The translations under genes were made by a program, and so were the position numbers. Below the pieces are notes generated by a model, which saw nothing but the letters and a program-made list of their open reading frames with translations, searched no databases and was not told the DNA's origin. DNA of 17,150 bases from Prevotella sp. CAG:1058 (GTDB lineage Bacteria; Bacteroidota; Bacteroidia; Bacteroidales; Bacteroidaceae). Of this stretch, positions 5,803 through 13,623 are shown one piece after another. The stretch spans positions 11,825 through 28,974 of the forward strand of contig HF986723.1 of the NCBI GenBank assembly GCA_000433175.1, in the 5' to 3' direction. How positions within the stretch are numbered: the first letter of the stretch is position 1; the number at the start of each line of letters is the position of its first letter.

Positions 5803-8304
5803 TTACTTGCTGATTGCGACCTTGGTGCCGTTGACGATGTAGACACCCTTCTGCAGGCTGTTGAGCATGTCGGCAGCCTTGCCTTCGCCTACGTAAACGC
5901 CGTCGACGGTGTAAACCTTGACGTTGCCGTCAGCGTCGGCCTTGATGGCGGTGATGCCTACCGTGCCGTTGATGTAGAATACGTATGTCAGCTCGGGGTT
6001 GTAGATGTCGCCCTGAGGATTGCCGTACTGGTCGCTGAAGCCGTAGTCGTAAGTGTCGTTGTAAACGAAGCCCTCGGGAACGGTCAGCGTGTATGTGCCT
6101 TCGGCTGTGACAGGATCGTCGAGGTAGATGTTAATCTTGTCCATAGCCTCGAAGTCATAATCGAACGAGCAGGGGAACGAATCGCCGTTCTCGTTGGTCA
6201 GGGTTACTTCGGCGTCGAAGTTGAGTCCGGCTACGTTCTCTGCGAAGTCGAGGACGATGGTTGAAAGCTCGTCAACAGTTTCTCCGTCGGCAGGAGTCGT
6301 AGACTCGGGCACGAGTTTGGCGCGGCTCGTCTGGTAAACAAGGGTTATGAGCTGAACCTCGTCGTCGTCGCTGCCGTAAACGATAGGTGCACCGCCCTTG
6401 TCAGACGTTGCTGCTATGTTAACGGCAACCTGGCCCTGGGCCATAGCAGTTTCGGTGAGCTGGATATTGAGCACGTTGTCCTCGACGGTGTATTCGAGAG
6501 GCTCGATGATGTTCATGCCGTAACGTGCAGTGACTGACGATACGGTGAAGTCGGCAGAGCTCATGGTTACATTAACCTCTGCGGGTATCTCGTCGCAGTA
6601 TTCGCCGCTTACGTTGTAAGTAGCCGGGTCAACGTTGGTTACAGTGACAATCTCTTCAACTACGTTGAACGTCCAAGTCCAAGTCGGGTTGCAACGTCCC
6701 TTGGTGTAGCCGCCCATGTCGGTCTGCCACGGGTTGTTCGGGTCGAAGTTGCCGTCGCCGATGGCCATGGAGTCAACCTTGACTACGTAAACGCCCGGGG
6801 TGGTGATGGCTACCGGGGTGCCCTCGTAAGTCTCGTGGTCAACGGTGCCAAGCTCGCAAACGGTAGCAGTTACCTTAGTGCTTGCGGCGTCGCCTTCCTT
6901 CTGCAGCAGCACGTCGTAGAGCTTCTCGCCAGCCTCGTTGTAAACGCCGGCGTTTGCATACGGGCTTATGCTGTAATACTTGTCGGCGTCGGCAGCGCCT
7001 TCGCAGTCGAATGTAATCTTGTCGAGAGTGGTAACATAGCCGTTGTCCTTCGGGTCAAGGTTGGTATAGGTCAGCAGATAGTCGATGGTGCGGCCGTCAG
7101 CCCACGGCATGTCGATGGTGTAAGCGCTGTTGGATGCGCTGAAGTACTGTGAGTAAAGACCGTCCTCGTCGTTAAGGCCGTAGCCGGTTTCCTTGTCTAC
7201 AACTTCAACGTAAACGGTGATGTAAGACTGGTTGGAGCTGCCTTCCAGGGTTACGTCCACATAGGTCTTGCCGTTCTCTTCGCCTGACTCGTAGCTCAAC
7301 GGCACGTTGCCCATGCCCTGGCCGAGGGCTAATGCAACTTCCTTAACGTCTACAAGGCCGCTGAACGTGAACCTTGCAACGGGGTTCTCCGAGCTTGCCA
7401 TGTCAGCCGGGTCGGTTGCGTCGGGTGACGGGGTGACGTTCTCAAGAATGATGTCGGAATACTGCGTGGGGGGAACAGAGCCTGTATAGGTAAGTGTCGT
7501 AGAGAACAACGGGGCGATGTTGTACCAGCCGTTCCTGTCCTCGTAAGAGGTGAAGGTGAACGTATAATCCTCGCCCTCGTAGAAGTCCCAATCGTTAGTC
7601 ATGCCTTCCTTGATGAAGCTCGGGCCTACGGTCCACTCTGTGTAAGCCTTCAGCTCGTAAGTGTTGCTGGGGTCGTTCTGGTCAACGAATATCACGGGGT
7701 TGCCCTCTGCGTCGAGCACGGGCGTGCCCTCGCCTACGGGAGTGGCGGGAACTTCAGTCATGTAGCCCTGCTCGCTGCCGTTGATACGGACGGCAATGTA
7801 AGCTATCGGCTGGCTGGTGGTGAACGTCAGGGCCGTTTCGCCCTCGGCCACGTGGCCGAGCACAGAGCCTTCAGCCGGGTCGGCGGTCACTGTGAACGCG
7901 TTGGGATCGTCGGCGTTCGACGAGAACGTAACGGTGATTGTCTCGTCAGACCAACCAACACCGTTGTTCTTGATGATGTAAGTCTCGCCGGCCTTCATTG
8001 CAGGGAAGTCGGTGCTCTTCGGGTCACCCCAGTCCTCCTTCATGCCAGTCCACTGGCCGAAGTCGGCATCGCCGGATCCCTTGACCATCCAGCCGAACAT
8101 GCCCCAAGCGCTCTGCGCGAGGTTGAGCGTACCGTCCTCTGTGGGAGTGAACGAGATGTAGACCGTAGACTGTGCCGGAATGGTGTAAGTGTCACCGTCC
8201 TGCACTACATACGGGTCGGTCTCCGTACCCGAGCCTGTTACGGCCCAAGCACCAGTCACACAGCACATAAGGGCTGTAAGACATAATAGTAAAAACTTTT
8301 TCAT
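5803..8304 (-). CDS. Exported multi-domain Ig-like protein with T9SS-type C-terminal tail (833 aa)
   Basis: No named family is recognised. It starts with a signal peptide (MKKFLLLCLTALMCCVTGAWA). An N-terminal beta domain (about 22-130) contains TVYISFTPTEDGTLNL, which parallels the N-terminal domain of the 535-aa protein. Several Ig-like segments follow, around 135-230, 560-655 (NVDPATYNVSGEY) and 660-760 (STTPADGETVDELSTIVLDF), the last closest to the Big_5 type. The tail from about 783 (VKVYTVDGVYVGEG ... LQKGVYIVNGTKVAISK) nearly copies that of the 535-aa protein and fits a T9SS sorting domain. It is strongly acidic. The start is the ATG at 8304, preceded by an AT-rich leader with no Shine-Dalgarno. 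The nearest -7-like box is TATTTTTA (8334-8327), a weak match. The 90-nt gap to the upstream gene leaves co-transcription possible. Function unknown; a surface or secreted binding protein is the best inference. Confidence 0.88.
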   Translation of the reverse strand: MKKFLLLCLTALMCCVTGAWAVTGSGTETDPYVVQDGDTYTIPAQSTVYISFTPTEDGTLNLAQSAWGMFGWMVKGSGDADFGQWTGMKEDWGDPKSTDFPAMKAGETYIIKNNGVGWSDETITVTFSSNADDPNAFTVTADPAEGSVLGHVAEGETALTFTTSQPIAYIAVRINGSEQGYMTEVPATPVGEGTPVLDAEGNPVIFVDQNDPSNTYELKAYTEWTVGPSFIKEGMTNDWDFYEGEDYTFTFTSYEDRNGWYNIAPLFSTTLTYTGSVPPTQYSDIILENVTPSPDATDPADMASSENPVARFTFSGLVDVKEVALALGQGMGNVPLSYESGEENGKTYVDVTLEGSSNQSYITVYVEVVDKETGYGLNDEDGLYSQYFSASNSAYTIDMPWADGRTIDYLLTYTNLDPKDNGYVTTLDKITFDCEGAADADKYYSISPYANAGVYNEAGEKLYDVLLQKEGDAASTKVTATVCELGTVDHETYEGTPVAITTPGVYVVKVDSMAIGDGNFDPNNPWQTDMGGYTKGRCNPTWTWTFNVVEEIVTVTNVDPATYNVSGEYCDEIPAEVNVTMSSADFTVSSVTARYGMNIIEPLEYTVEDNVLNIQLTETAMAQGQVAVNIAATSDKGGAPIVYGSDDDEVQLITLVYQTSRAKLVPESTTPADGETVDELSTIVLDFAENVAGLNFDAEVTLTNENGDSFPCSFDYDFEAMDKINIYLDDPVTAEGTYTLTVPEGFVYNDTYDYGFSDQYGNPQGDIYNPELTYVFYINGTVGITAIKADADGNVKVYTVDGVYVGEGKAADMLNSLQKGVYIVNGTKVAISK

Positions 8305-8347
8305 ACGTAAATAAATTATTAGTTAATAAAAATATTAGCAACCATGC

Positions 8348-8378
8348 GTGGGCTTGCGCCCGTAAGGCACCCGCCCAC
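8348..8378 (-). repeat. Hairpin between the 1269-aa and 833-aa protein genes
   Basis: GTGGGC (8348-8353) pairs with GCCCAC (8373-8378), and an inner GCGCC/GGCAC stem adds five more pairs including one G-U. It lies about 17 nt past the stop of the 1269-aa protein gene. No T-tract follows directly on the minus strand, so it is only a possible terminator or 3'-end stabiliser. Confidence 0.45.
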
Positions 8379-8394
8379 ACATTATCAAGAGGTA

Positions 8395-11300
8395 TTATCT
8401 TACTACCACTTTCTTGACAACGCTTGCGCCGTCAACGGTAGCCTTGACAATATAAAGTCCGCCATTAGCCGTAGCGATGCTAACCTGGCCTGAACCGGCC
8501 TTAGTGCCTACAAGACTTCCGCTTGCGTCGTATACGGCTACATTTACATCACCTGAGGCATTAACATTAATCATGCCGTTCTCAGAGTTGATACTGATAT
8601 CTTCGCCTGAAGCATTAACCGAACCGATGCCTGAAGTACCGTCAATGGTGAACGGAACCTTGACAACATTCACAACCTGGCCGGTGTTGTTGTTGAGCAC
8701 TGCAACTACAAGTTCTGCGTTTGCCCAGTTGACAACATTGTCAGGAGCTGTGCGCTCAAGCGTGAATTCAACAGGAGAGTTGGCTGTGACATTAACAGGA
8801 ATCAGACCTGCCATACCTGTATAATATTCGTCAAGCACGCGGCGTGCAACATGGTTGAATGTTACAGTCGGGTTAGGCTGTCCGAGCTCGCCTCCCTTGC
8901 CGAAACGGCCCATGAGCGGGTCGGTGCTTGTATAGCAGTTGTTTTGCTGAACGCCTTCAAGACCGTTCTCAACGATTACGAACAGGATGTTCTGGTTGAG
9001 ATTCTTGAGGTTGACTGCATAGTTGACGCCACCGTCAACGGTTACGGTCTTCTTCTGCGTATCATAGTCAGCCTTGGTAACATTAATGTCGGCCTCTGCG
9101 ATAGGATTCATCGAGAACTCGCGCTGAACAATGTCGAGGAACGTCATGTTGCCCGAAGGACTGTTGAACGAGTAGTAGCTGCCTGTTTCACCGTAAATTA
9201 CGGCTGTAGGTTGGTAAAGCGTGTCGATACGGTTTACTACACCTGATGGGAATGCAGTGAAACCGAGAGAGTTGCAGTATGAATCGTATGCAAAGATGTC
9301 CTGGCCTGAGTTACCTGTACCGTGTACGCCGATTGACACTACATCGTCGCCGAACAACTGTTCAAGGTTCTCAAGTGCGAGAATGCCGCGCGGACAGTTG
9401 GTACACCACTGGCCAGTAGCCTCCTCGACAAGCACACGCTTGGTTGTCTGGAACGCGAGGTCTTTTACTGAAGACGTGCGTGAGAGCTGTGTGCCGTCAA
9501 GATTAACAGTTACCGTGTAAGAATTCTCCTCACCGACCTTGAGAGGCATCTGCTCCGGGAACTTGATTGTGTATGCAGGGCTGTCCTTGGTCAGGTTAAG
9601 GCCTGTTGCAGTATAGGTTGACGTAAAGTCGCCTGAAGTAACCGTTGCGGTAAGGTCGTTGTATGTCTTGTCGCCTGATACGTTTACCTGGGCGGTAACG
9701 TCGATAGCCTGCTGGTCGACAACAGATTCTGCTGTGGTGGTGCTCAGGATGAAGTCGCCACGGTAATATATCTTGACGTTATCAAGGAACACTGCACTCT
9801 GGTTATCATTGTCGTTAACGAAGGCAATGTAGATATACTTGCCTGCATAGTCTGACAGAGGTATCTCGAAGTTTGTCCAGTCGCCCTCGAGTTCGTCCTG
9901 CGACTTGCCAGGAGTCAGTTTCTCCTTGAATACGAGCTTGCCGTTGGTCTTGAACTTGTTGTAAAGGTCCTGCGTGAAGTTTACATAACCGCCGTCTTCC
10001 TCGAGGATGTATACCTTGAGAGAATCGTTCTTAGAGAACTGGAACGACTGTGCGTCGAAGCTCAGATAGAAGTCGCCGTTCTCGATGTACTGCTGGGGCA
10101 GAGACATCCAGTCGTCAGACTTGCCTGACGGGCTGTACATTGAGTGTGAAGCCGCGCAATAGTCCGAAGTCTCTTCGGTGCTGCGGATAGTGAAGTTCCA
10201 CGGAGTGTTGTCCGTGTCGAACTCCCATGATGCAGGTACTGAAGCCGGAGTGTTGTGGTCGCCTTCGTAAAGGAGGTAGCGTGCTATTGACACCGACGGG
10301 TCGTTGAAGTCGTCGAAGAAGAGTTCGCCACCGGGCACGACTTCCGCCTCGTACATGCCATGGTAGTTGATTGTTATCTCATCGTTTCCACAGTCGCCCA
10401 TTATGTCGGTAATAGCGTCCTCGGGTATAACAACCTTGTAGTCCACGCCGAGCTTAAGGTAACGGCGAAGGGCAGGTGCCAATGCAACCTGTTTGCCTGA
10501 AGTTGAAATTACAAGGTCGCATATAGGAGTCTCGCTGTCGCCCTCGTAGAGGTAGGCAACGGCAGGAACGTCCTTGTTCTTTGCAACCTGTACATCCATG
10601 TCGAACGTCAGGCGTACCGGCTGTGAAGTGCTTATTTCAGACACGTTGGCACCATTAGCGGGCGACATGCTTGTAACCTTTGCAGGAGTGTTCTCGCGTC
10701 CTACATAGTTGATACGGATTTCCTTGCTCTTGTAGCTGTTGTCGGCTGTAAGCTGGAATGTTCCGGCAGGGAAGTAAACGGTATATTTCTTGCCTGCTTC
10801 CAACGTCGTAGGTATTCCTCCTACTACGAAGCTGATGCCGTCAGAGTTGGGCGAAATGTTGAAATTACGTACCAGCTGGCCGTTTTCGTCAAGCAACTGG
10901 GCCATACTTCCTGAAACGACTGAGGTCGGCTTCGAGAAGGTAATCGTGGCTTCCTTGAAACGTGCGAATGCTGAACCTGCTGCGGGATATACAGAGAATG
11001 CCTCAAGCGGGTCGATTTTAGAAGTTGCTTCGGTGAAAGTCTCCGGCAGGCGGATAATATAGCCATAGCCCATGGTCTGGCTCATACCGATAAGCACGTG
11101 CTCGTCGTCAGAAACATCAACAGCGTAACCGGTCATTTCCTGGTTGATCTTCTCGTAAATGTTGATGCCGTAGCGGCCGCTCATTATTTCATCAAGACCG
11201 TACCACAGCTTGCCGTAAAGTACATAAAGGTAACGTACGGGGTTTACGGCAGGAGAAGATGCGAAGATGGTTCCATTATTGGACACGGCGAAACCACCGC

Positions 11301-12204
11301 GGTCTTTCTCGTCTGAATATGTGTTGAACAGCTCGAACGATCCGTCGGTTATATTCAGGCGGTATGCTGCATTATACTCCTCGGTCGTGCTGTTGTCGAT
11401 GATTTGCGACAGACCTGTCATGTAAGCGCCGTTGTTGCTCATGTTTGATGCATCGATGAACGAGCCGCCCTTGTAATTGTCTGCCAGCAGATTGTCTACA
11501 TAAACAGTCTTCTTTGTTTCGCTGTTGTAAACATAATAACAGTTCTGGCCTACGTAAACGAAGTTCATGGCACCTGCCAATATCTTGCCGTCAGCGCTCA
11601 TGTTCTCTATGCGGCGCATGTTGGTAAGTGATCCGAACTTGTCCTTGCGCGGGAAGCCTTCCAACTCTGAATCAACGTCAAGCTGGCGGTATGTGCCATC
11701 TTCCTGACGGTCCCAGACTCTGGGCAGCTCCATGTTCTGCAACATGCCCTGGCCGTCGTCGCCGCCGAATGCGAAACCTGCTATGCGGCTTCCGTCGGGA
11801 GTTACACAGAGAGCCTCGCCGTCGCCCGGCAGGTTAACCCACTTGCCTGCGTCGACATCATAATATGCCGGATGGCCGTCGGCGCTGCCGACAACCATTT
11901 TACCATCGTCGGTAACGTCGTTTGCCGTGAAGCCGATGGCGTTAGAGCCTGTCCACAGTTGCTTCATCTCGCCCGTGGTGGCGTTAATCAAATAAGGATA
12001 ACCTACAAGTGTTGCGTTAGACTCGTCTACGGAAACAGATGTAGCCCACAAGCCGTTGTCTGACAGGGAGGTGAAGTATCCAGACGCCTGCGGAAAGTTG
12101 ACAGGAATAACCTTCGCTTCCGTATCAGACTGTGCCCTTACGCCGATATTGCAGAGCAACAGTCCTAACAGGAACATGCAAAAATAGATTTTCTTTTTTA
12201 ACAT
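8395..12204 (-). CDS. Large exported protein: propeller-like, Ig-like, MAM-like and Omp28/thioredoxin-like domains with T9SS tail (1269 aa)
   Basis: A signal peptide ends near residue 24 (LLLCNIGVRA, then QSD). Residues about 30-395 carry repeated short motifs such as FTANDVTDDGKMVVGSADG and MSADGKILAGAMN, suggesting a beta-propeller of HAF/WD-like repeats. Two Ig-like segments of Big_5 style follow (about 398-495 and 508-615; SPANGANVSE). From about 625 to 810, LFFDDFND and SFDAQSFQFSKNDSLKVYI look like a choice-of-anchor-J (MAM-like, cleaved-adhesin) domain. Residues about 920-1195 match the Omp28 family: KRVLVEEATGQWCTNCPRG, with Cys934 and Cys937 as a thioredoxin-like CxxC. The end (about 1195-1269, VNVAVYDASGSLVG and GGLYIVKATVDG) is a T9SS type A-like sorting domain. 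Export to the cell surface is inferred. Whether the CxxC is redox-active is unknown. It is flanked by hairpins on both sides. Confidence 0.9.
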   Translation of the reverse strand: MLKKKIYFCMFLLGLLLCNIGVRAQSDTEAKVIPVNFPQASGYFTSLSDNGLWATSVSVDESNATLVGYPYLINATTGEMKQLWTGSNAIGFTANDVTDDGKMVVGSADGHPAYYDVDAGKWVNLPGDGEALCVTPDGSRIAGFAFGGDDGQGMLQNMELPRVWDRQEDGTYRQLDVDSELEGFPRKDKFGSLTNMRRIENMSADGKILAGAMNFVYVGQNCYYVYNSETKKTVYVDNLLADNYKGGSFIDASNMSNNGAYMTGLSQIIDNSTTEEYNAAYRLNITDGSFELFNTYSDEKDRGGFAVSNNGTIFASSPAVNPVRYLYVLYGKLWYGLDEIMSGRYGINIYEKINQEMTGYAVDVSDDEHVLIGMSQTMGYGYIIRLPETFTEATSKIDPLEAFSVYPAAGSAFARFKEATITFSKPTSVVSGSMAQLLDENGQLVRNFNISPNSDGISFVVGGIPTTLEAGKKYTVYFPAGTFQLTADNSYKSKEIRINYVGRENTPAKVTSMSPANGANVSEISTSQPVRLTFDMDVQVAKNKDVPAVAYLYEGDSETPICDLVISTSGKQVALAPALRRYLKLGVDYKVVIPEDAITDIMGDCGNDEITINYHGMYEAEVVPGGELFFDDFNDPSVSIARYLLYEGDHNTPASVPASWEFDTDNTPWNFTIRSTEETSDYCAASHSMYSPSGKSDDWMSLPQQYIENGDFYLSFDAQSFQFSKNDSLKVYILEEDGGYVNFTQDLYNKFKTNGKLVFKEKLTPGKSQDELEGDWTNFEIPLSDYAGKYIYIAFVNDNDNQSAVFLDNVKIYYRGDFILSTTTAESVVDQQAIDVTAQVNVSGDKTYNDLTATVTSGDFTSTYTATGLNLTKDSPAYTIKFPEQMPLKVGEENSYTVTVNLDGTQLSRTSSVKDLAFQTTKRVLVEEATGQWCTNCPRGILALENLEQLFGDDVVSIGVHGTGNSGQDIFAYDSYCNSLGFTAFPSGVVNRIDTLYQPTAVIYGETGSYYSFNSPSGNMTFLDIVQREFSMNPIAEADINVTKADYDTQKKTVTVDGGVNYAVNLKNLNQNILFVIVENGLEGVQQNNCYTSTDPLMGRFGKGGELGQPNPTVTFNHVARRVLDEYYTGMAGLIPVNVTANSPVEFTLERTAPDNVVNWANAELVVAVLNNNTGQVVNVVKVPFTIDGTSGIGSVNASGEDISINSENGMINVNASGDVNVAVYDASGSLVGTKAGSGQVSIATANGGLYIVKATVDGASVVKKVVVR

Positions 12205-12278
12205 AACTACTTTTACTTAAATTAAGGAATAGTTTTTCAATTCTAAGGTTAAGGTAAATAATGGAATGAGGTCTTGGT

Positions 12279-12320
12279 TTTCATGTGTTACCCATGGCTG
12301 CCCATGGGTAACGCATGAAA
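12279..12320 (-). repeat. 19-bp hairpin after the 222-aa protein gene
   Basis: The stem 12279-12297 pairs with 12302-12320 over 19 bp, with one T-G (12286/12313) and a CTGC loop. It contains GTTACCCATGG and its complement. It begins 10 nt past the stop at 12331, so it probably marks the end of that transcript. The minus-strand 3' side is AACC, not a T-tract, so termination there is unproven. Confidence 0.6.
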
Positions 12321-12330
12321 TAGAGAATGA

Positions 12331-12999
12331 TTAGTCTTCAACAACTTTTACAGTGCGTCCGTCGGCATACTTCACGATGTTGATGCCTTTCTGCGGAGCT
12401 GACAACTTGCGGCCGTCGAGTGTGTAGCGTGCCACTTCCTTGCTGGCGCCTGCTACAGTCACGTCGTTGATGCCTGCAGTTCCGTCATAAACCAAGTTGA
12501 CAGTAATCTTTGAACCGGGATATGAGTTCTCGCCCTTTATTGGCATGCCACTACTTAAGTCCAAATCATACCTTACAATCTGAACCTCAACTTCTGCCGA
12601 TGCCTTGGCATTATCATCAGCAACACCGAGATGAAGCATTATGTCACGTGGATTTCCGGGATAAATTGCGTCAAACCCTGTCGTGTGCTGGCCAAGTCCA
12701 ATACCAACACACTGCATCGGGAAACAAATCGTCAAATCTCCGTTTGTTACAGATTTCACATTAACTTGAAGTTCCATTCCCGCAACCTTGTCTGAAGTGT
12801 TCTTCAGATAGACACCAGAGCTAACTTCATAATACCCCATTGGGTTATAAGCTACTTCCTTGCTCGTAATATTAGAGCCATCTGCAATAACGTTTCCGTT
12901 AGAATCGGTAAACTGGAATACTTCATCCACTGGCGCCTGTGCGCTAGCAACCATGCAGCCCATCATCATTGACAGGCAAAGAGTAAAAATTTTTTTCAT
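12331..12999 (-). CDS. Small exported protein with T9SS-type C-terminal tail (222 aa)
   Basis: No named family is recognised. It starts with a signal peptide (MKKIFTLCLSMMMGCMVASA, then QAPVDE). Cys15 follows MMMG, but the context is not a good lipobox, so signal peptidase I cleavage is preferred. The mature part (about 21-175) is beta-rich and looks like a single sandwich domain (EVFQFTDSNGNVI; GVYLKNTSDKVAGMELQV). The last 45 residues (GINDVTVAGASKE ... ARYTLDGRKLSAPQKGINIVKYADG) are a compact T9SS-like tail of the type common in Prevotella, different from the tails of its neighbours. It is the first gene of the four-gene minus-strand block and is preceded by a long AT-rich region with a -7-like box at 13127-13120. 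It is separated from the next gene by 126 nt with a strong hairpin, so it may be a unit of its own. Confidence 0.87.
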   Translation of the reverse strand: MKKIFTLCLSMMMGCMVASAQAPVDEVFQFTDSNGNVIADGSNITSKEVAYNPMGYYEVSSGVYLKNTSDKVAGMELQVNVKSVTNGDLTICFPMQCVGIGLGQHTTGFDAIYPGNPRDIMLHLGVADDNAKASAEVEVQIVRYDLDLSSGMPIKGENSYPGSKITVNLVYDGTAGINDVTVAGASKEVARYTLDGRKLSAPQKGINIVKYADGRTVKVVED

Positions 13000-13119
13000 T
13001 GTTACACCTTAATTTATTATATTATAATCTATTTCAACTACACCGTAAAGAGACATTCACCGCGCTTGATGCGGCCCTTGATTATTTTCATAAAACATAC
13101 TAACATTCTTTTCAGCGCA

Positions 13120-13127
13120 TAAAGGTA
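13120..13127 (-). promoter_or_regulatory. Probable -7 element for the 222-aa protein gene
   Basis: On the minus strand this reads TAccTTTA, one base from TAnnTTTG, within an A/T-tract-rich stretch. The leader would be about 115 nt. A TTTG lies at 13147-13144 on the minus strand, but the 16-base spacing is shorter than the usual 19-21, so the match is imperfect. Confidence 0.4.
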
Positions 13128-13355
13128 AATAAAAAGATTATAACAAAAATTTTTTTTATGTGAAAAAAAACTGCAAAAACAGAGTTTAACAAACGCAACA
13201 TTTTTTTACAATGTAACAATTTATTTTTGTCACAAACAATGTTGATATATTATCTTTTTTTTATGGTAAACAGGTATTCACAACGCTATAATTTTAGTAA
13301 AATTAACGACATAATGCTAAACGTAAAGGTTTTCATAAAATTAAACTTGAAAATT

Positions 13356-13417
13356 GGCATTTTACACCAAATGCCTGAAAAAAGGCATAAACGCAATTTT
13401 ATACGCCAAAAAAGGCG
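13356..13417 (+). other. Cluster of small alternative hairpins
   Basis: GGCATTT (13356-13362) can pair with AAATGCC (13369-13375). The overlapping ATGCCT (13371-13376) can instead pair with AGGCAT (13383-13388). A third hairpin, CGCC-AAAAAA-GGCG, follows at 13404-13417. The first two exclude each other. No gene follows directly, so a regulatory role is uncertain. Confidence 0.35.
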
Positions 13418-13588
13418 AAACTCGTTTTAAACCGTAACCAAACATAAGTGCAGGCATCATGAAAGGCATCATAAACCACGCCTTACATGCTCGTTAAAGA
13501 GGTTTTAGGGCATGCCAACTTACAGATTATCACCAGTAAGCCTACTGTCTTAACCATCCTGACACACCGGCATGAGTGTTTAGATGCG

Positions 13589-13619
13589 TTTGCCGTTTCA
13601 AGCCTTTTTATTACCTTTG
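13589..13619 (+). promoter_or_regulatory. Promoter of ribD (Bacteroidetes type)
   Basis: TTTG at 13589-13592 and TAccTTTG at 13612-13619 with a 19-base spacer are a full match to the Bacteroidetes consensus. The -7 box ends only 4 bases before the ribD ATG at 13624, so the transcript should start at or next to the start codon. Confidence 0.85.
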
Positions 13620-13623
13620 CAGC

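Larger units (their letters stand above)
13000..13588. other. AT-rich intergenic region without a convincing gene
   Basis: Between the 222-aa protein gene (minus) and the ribD promoter (plus). It is markedly AT-rich at 13120-13440, with long A and T tracts (T 13150-13157, A 13163-13170) likely to bend DNA, and a small palindrome TTACAATGTAA (13206-13216). It must hold the leader and promoter of the 222-aa protein gene. A short plus-strand reading frame (55 codons from 13263) is present but looks like chance. A direct repeat AGGCATCAT occurs at 13452 and 13464. No RNA gene of a known family was recognised. Confidence 0.6.

Noticed and set aside
13430..13623. FMN riboswitch ahead of ribD
   Set aside because: No FMN-element motifs are seen, and the mapped-by-consensus promoter leaves no leader in which it could be transcribed.
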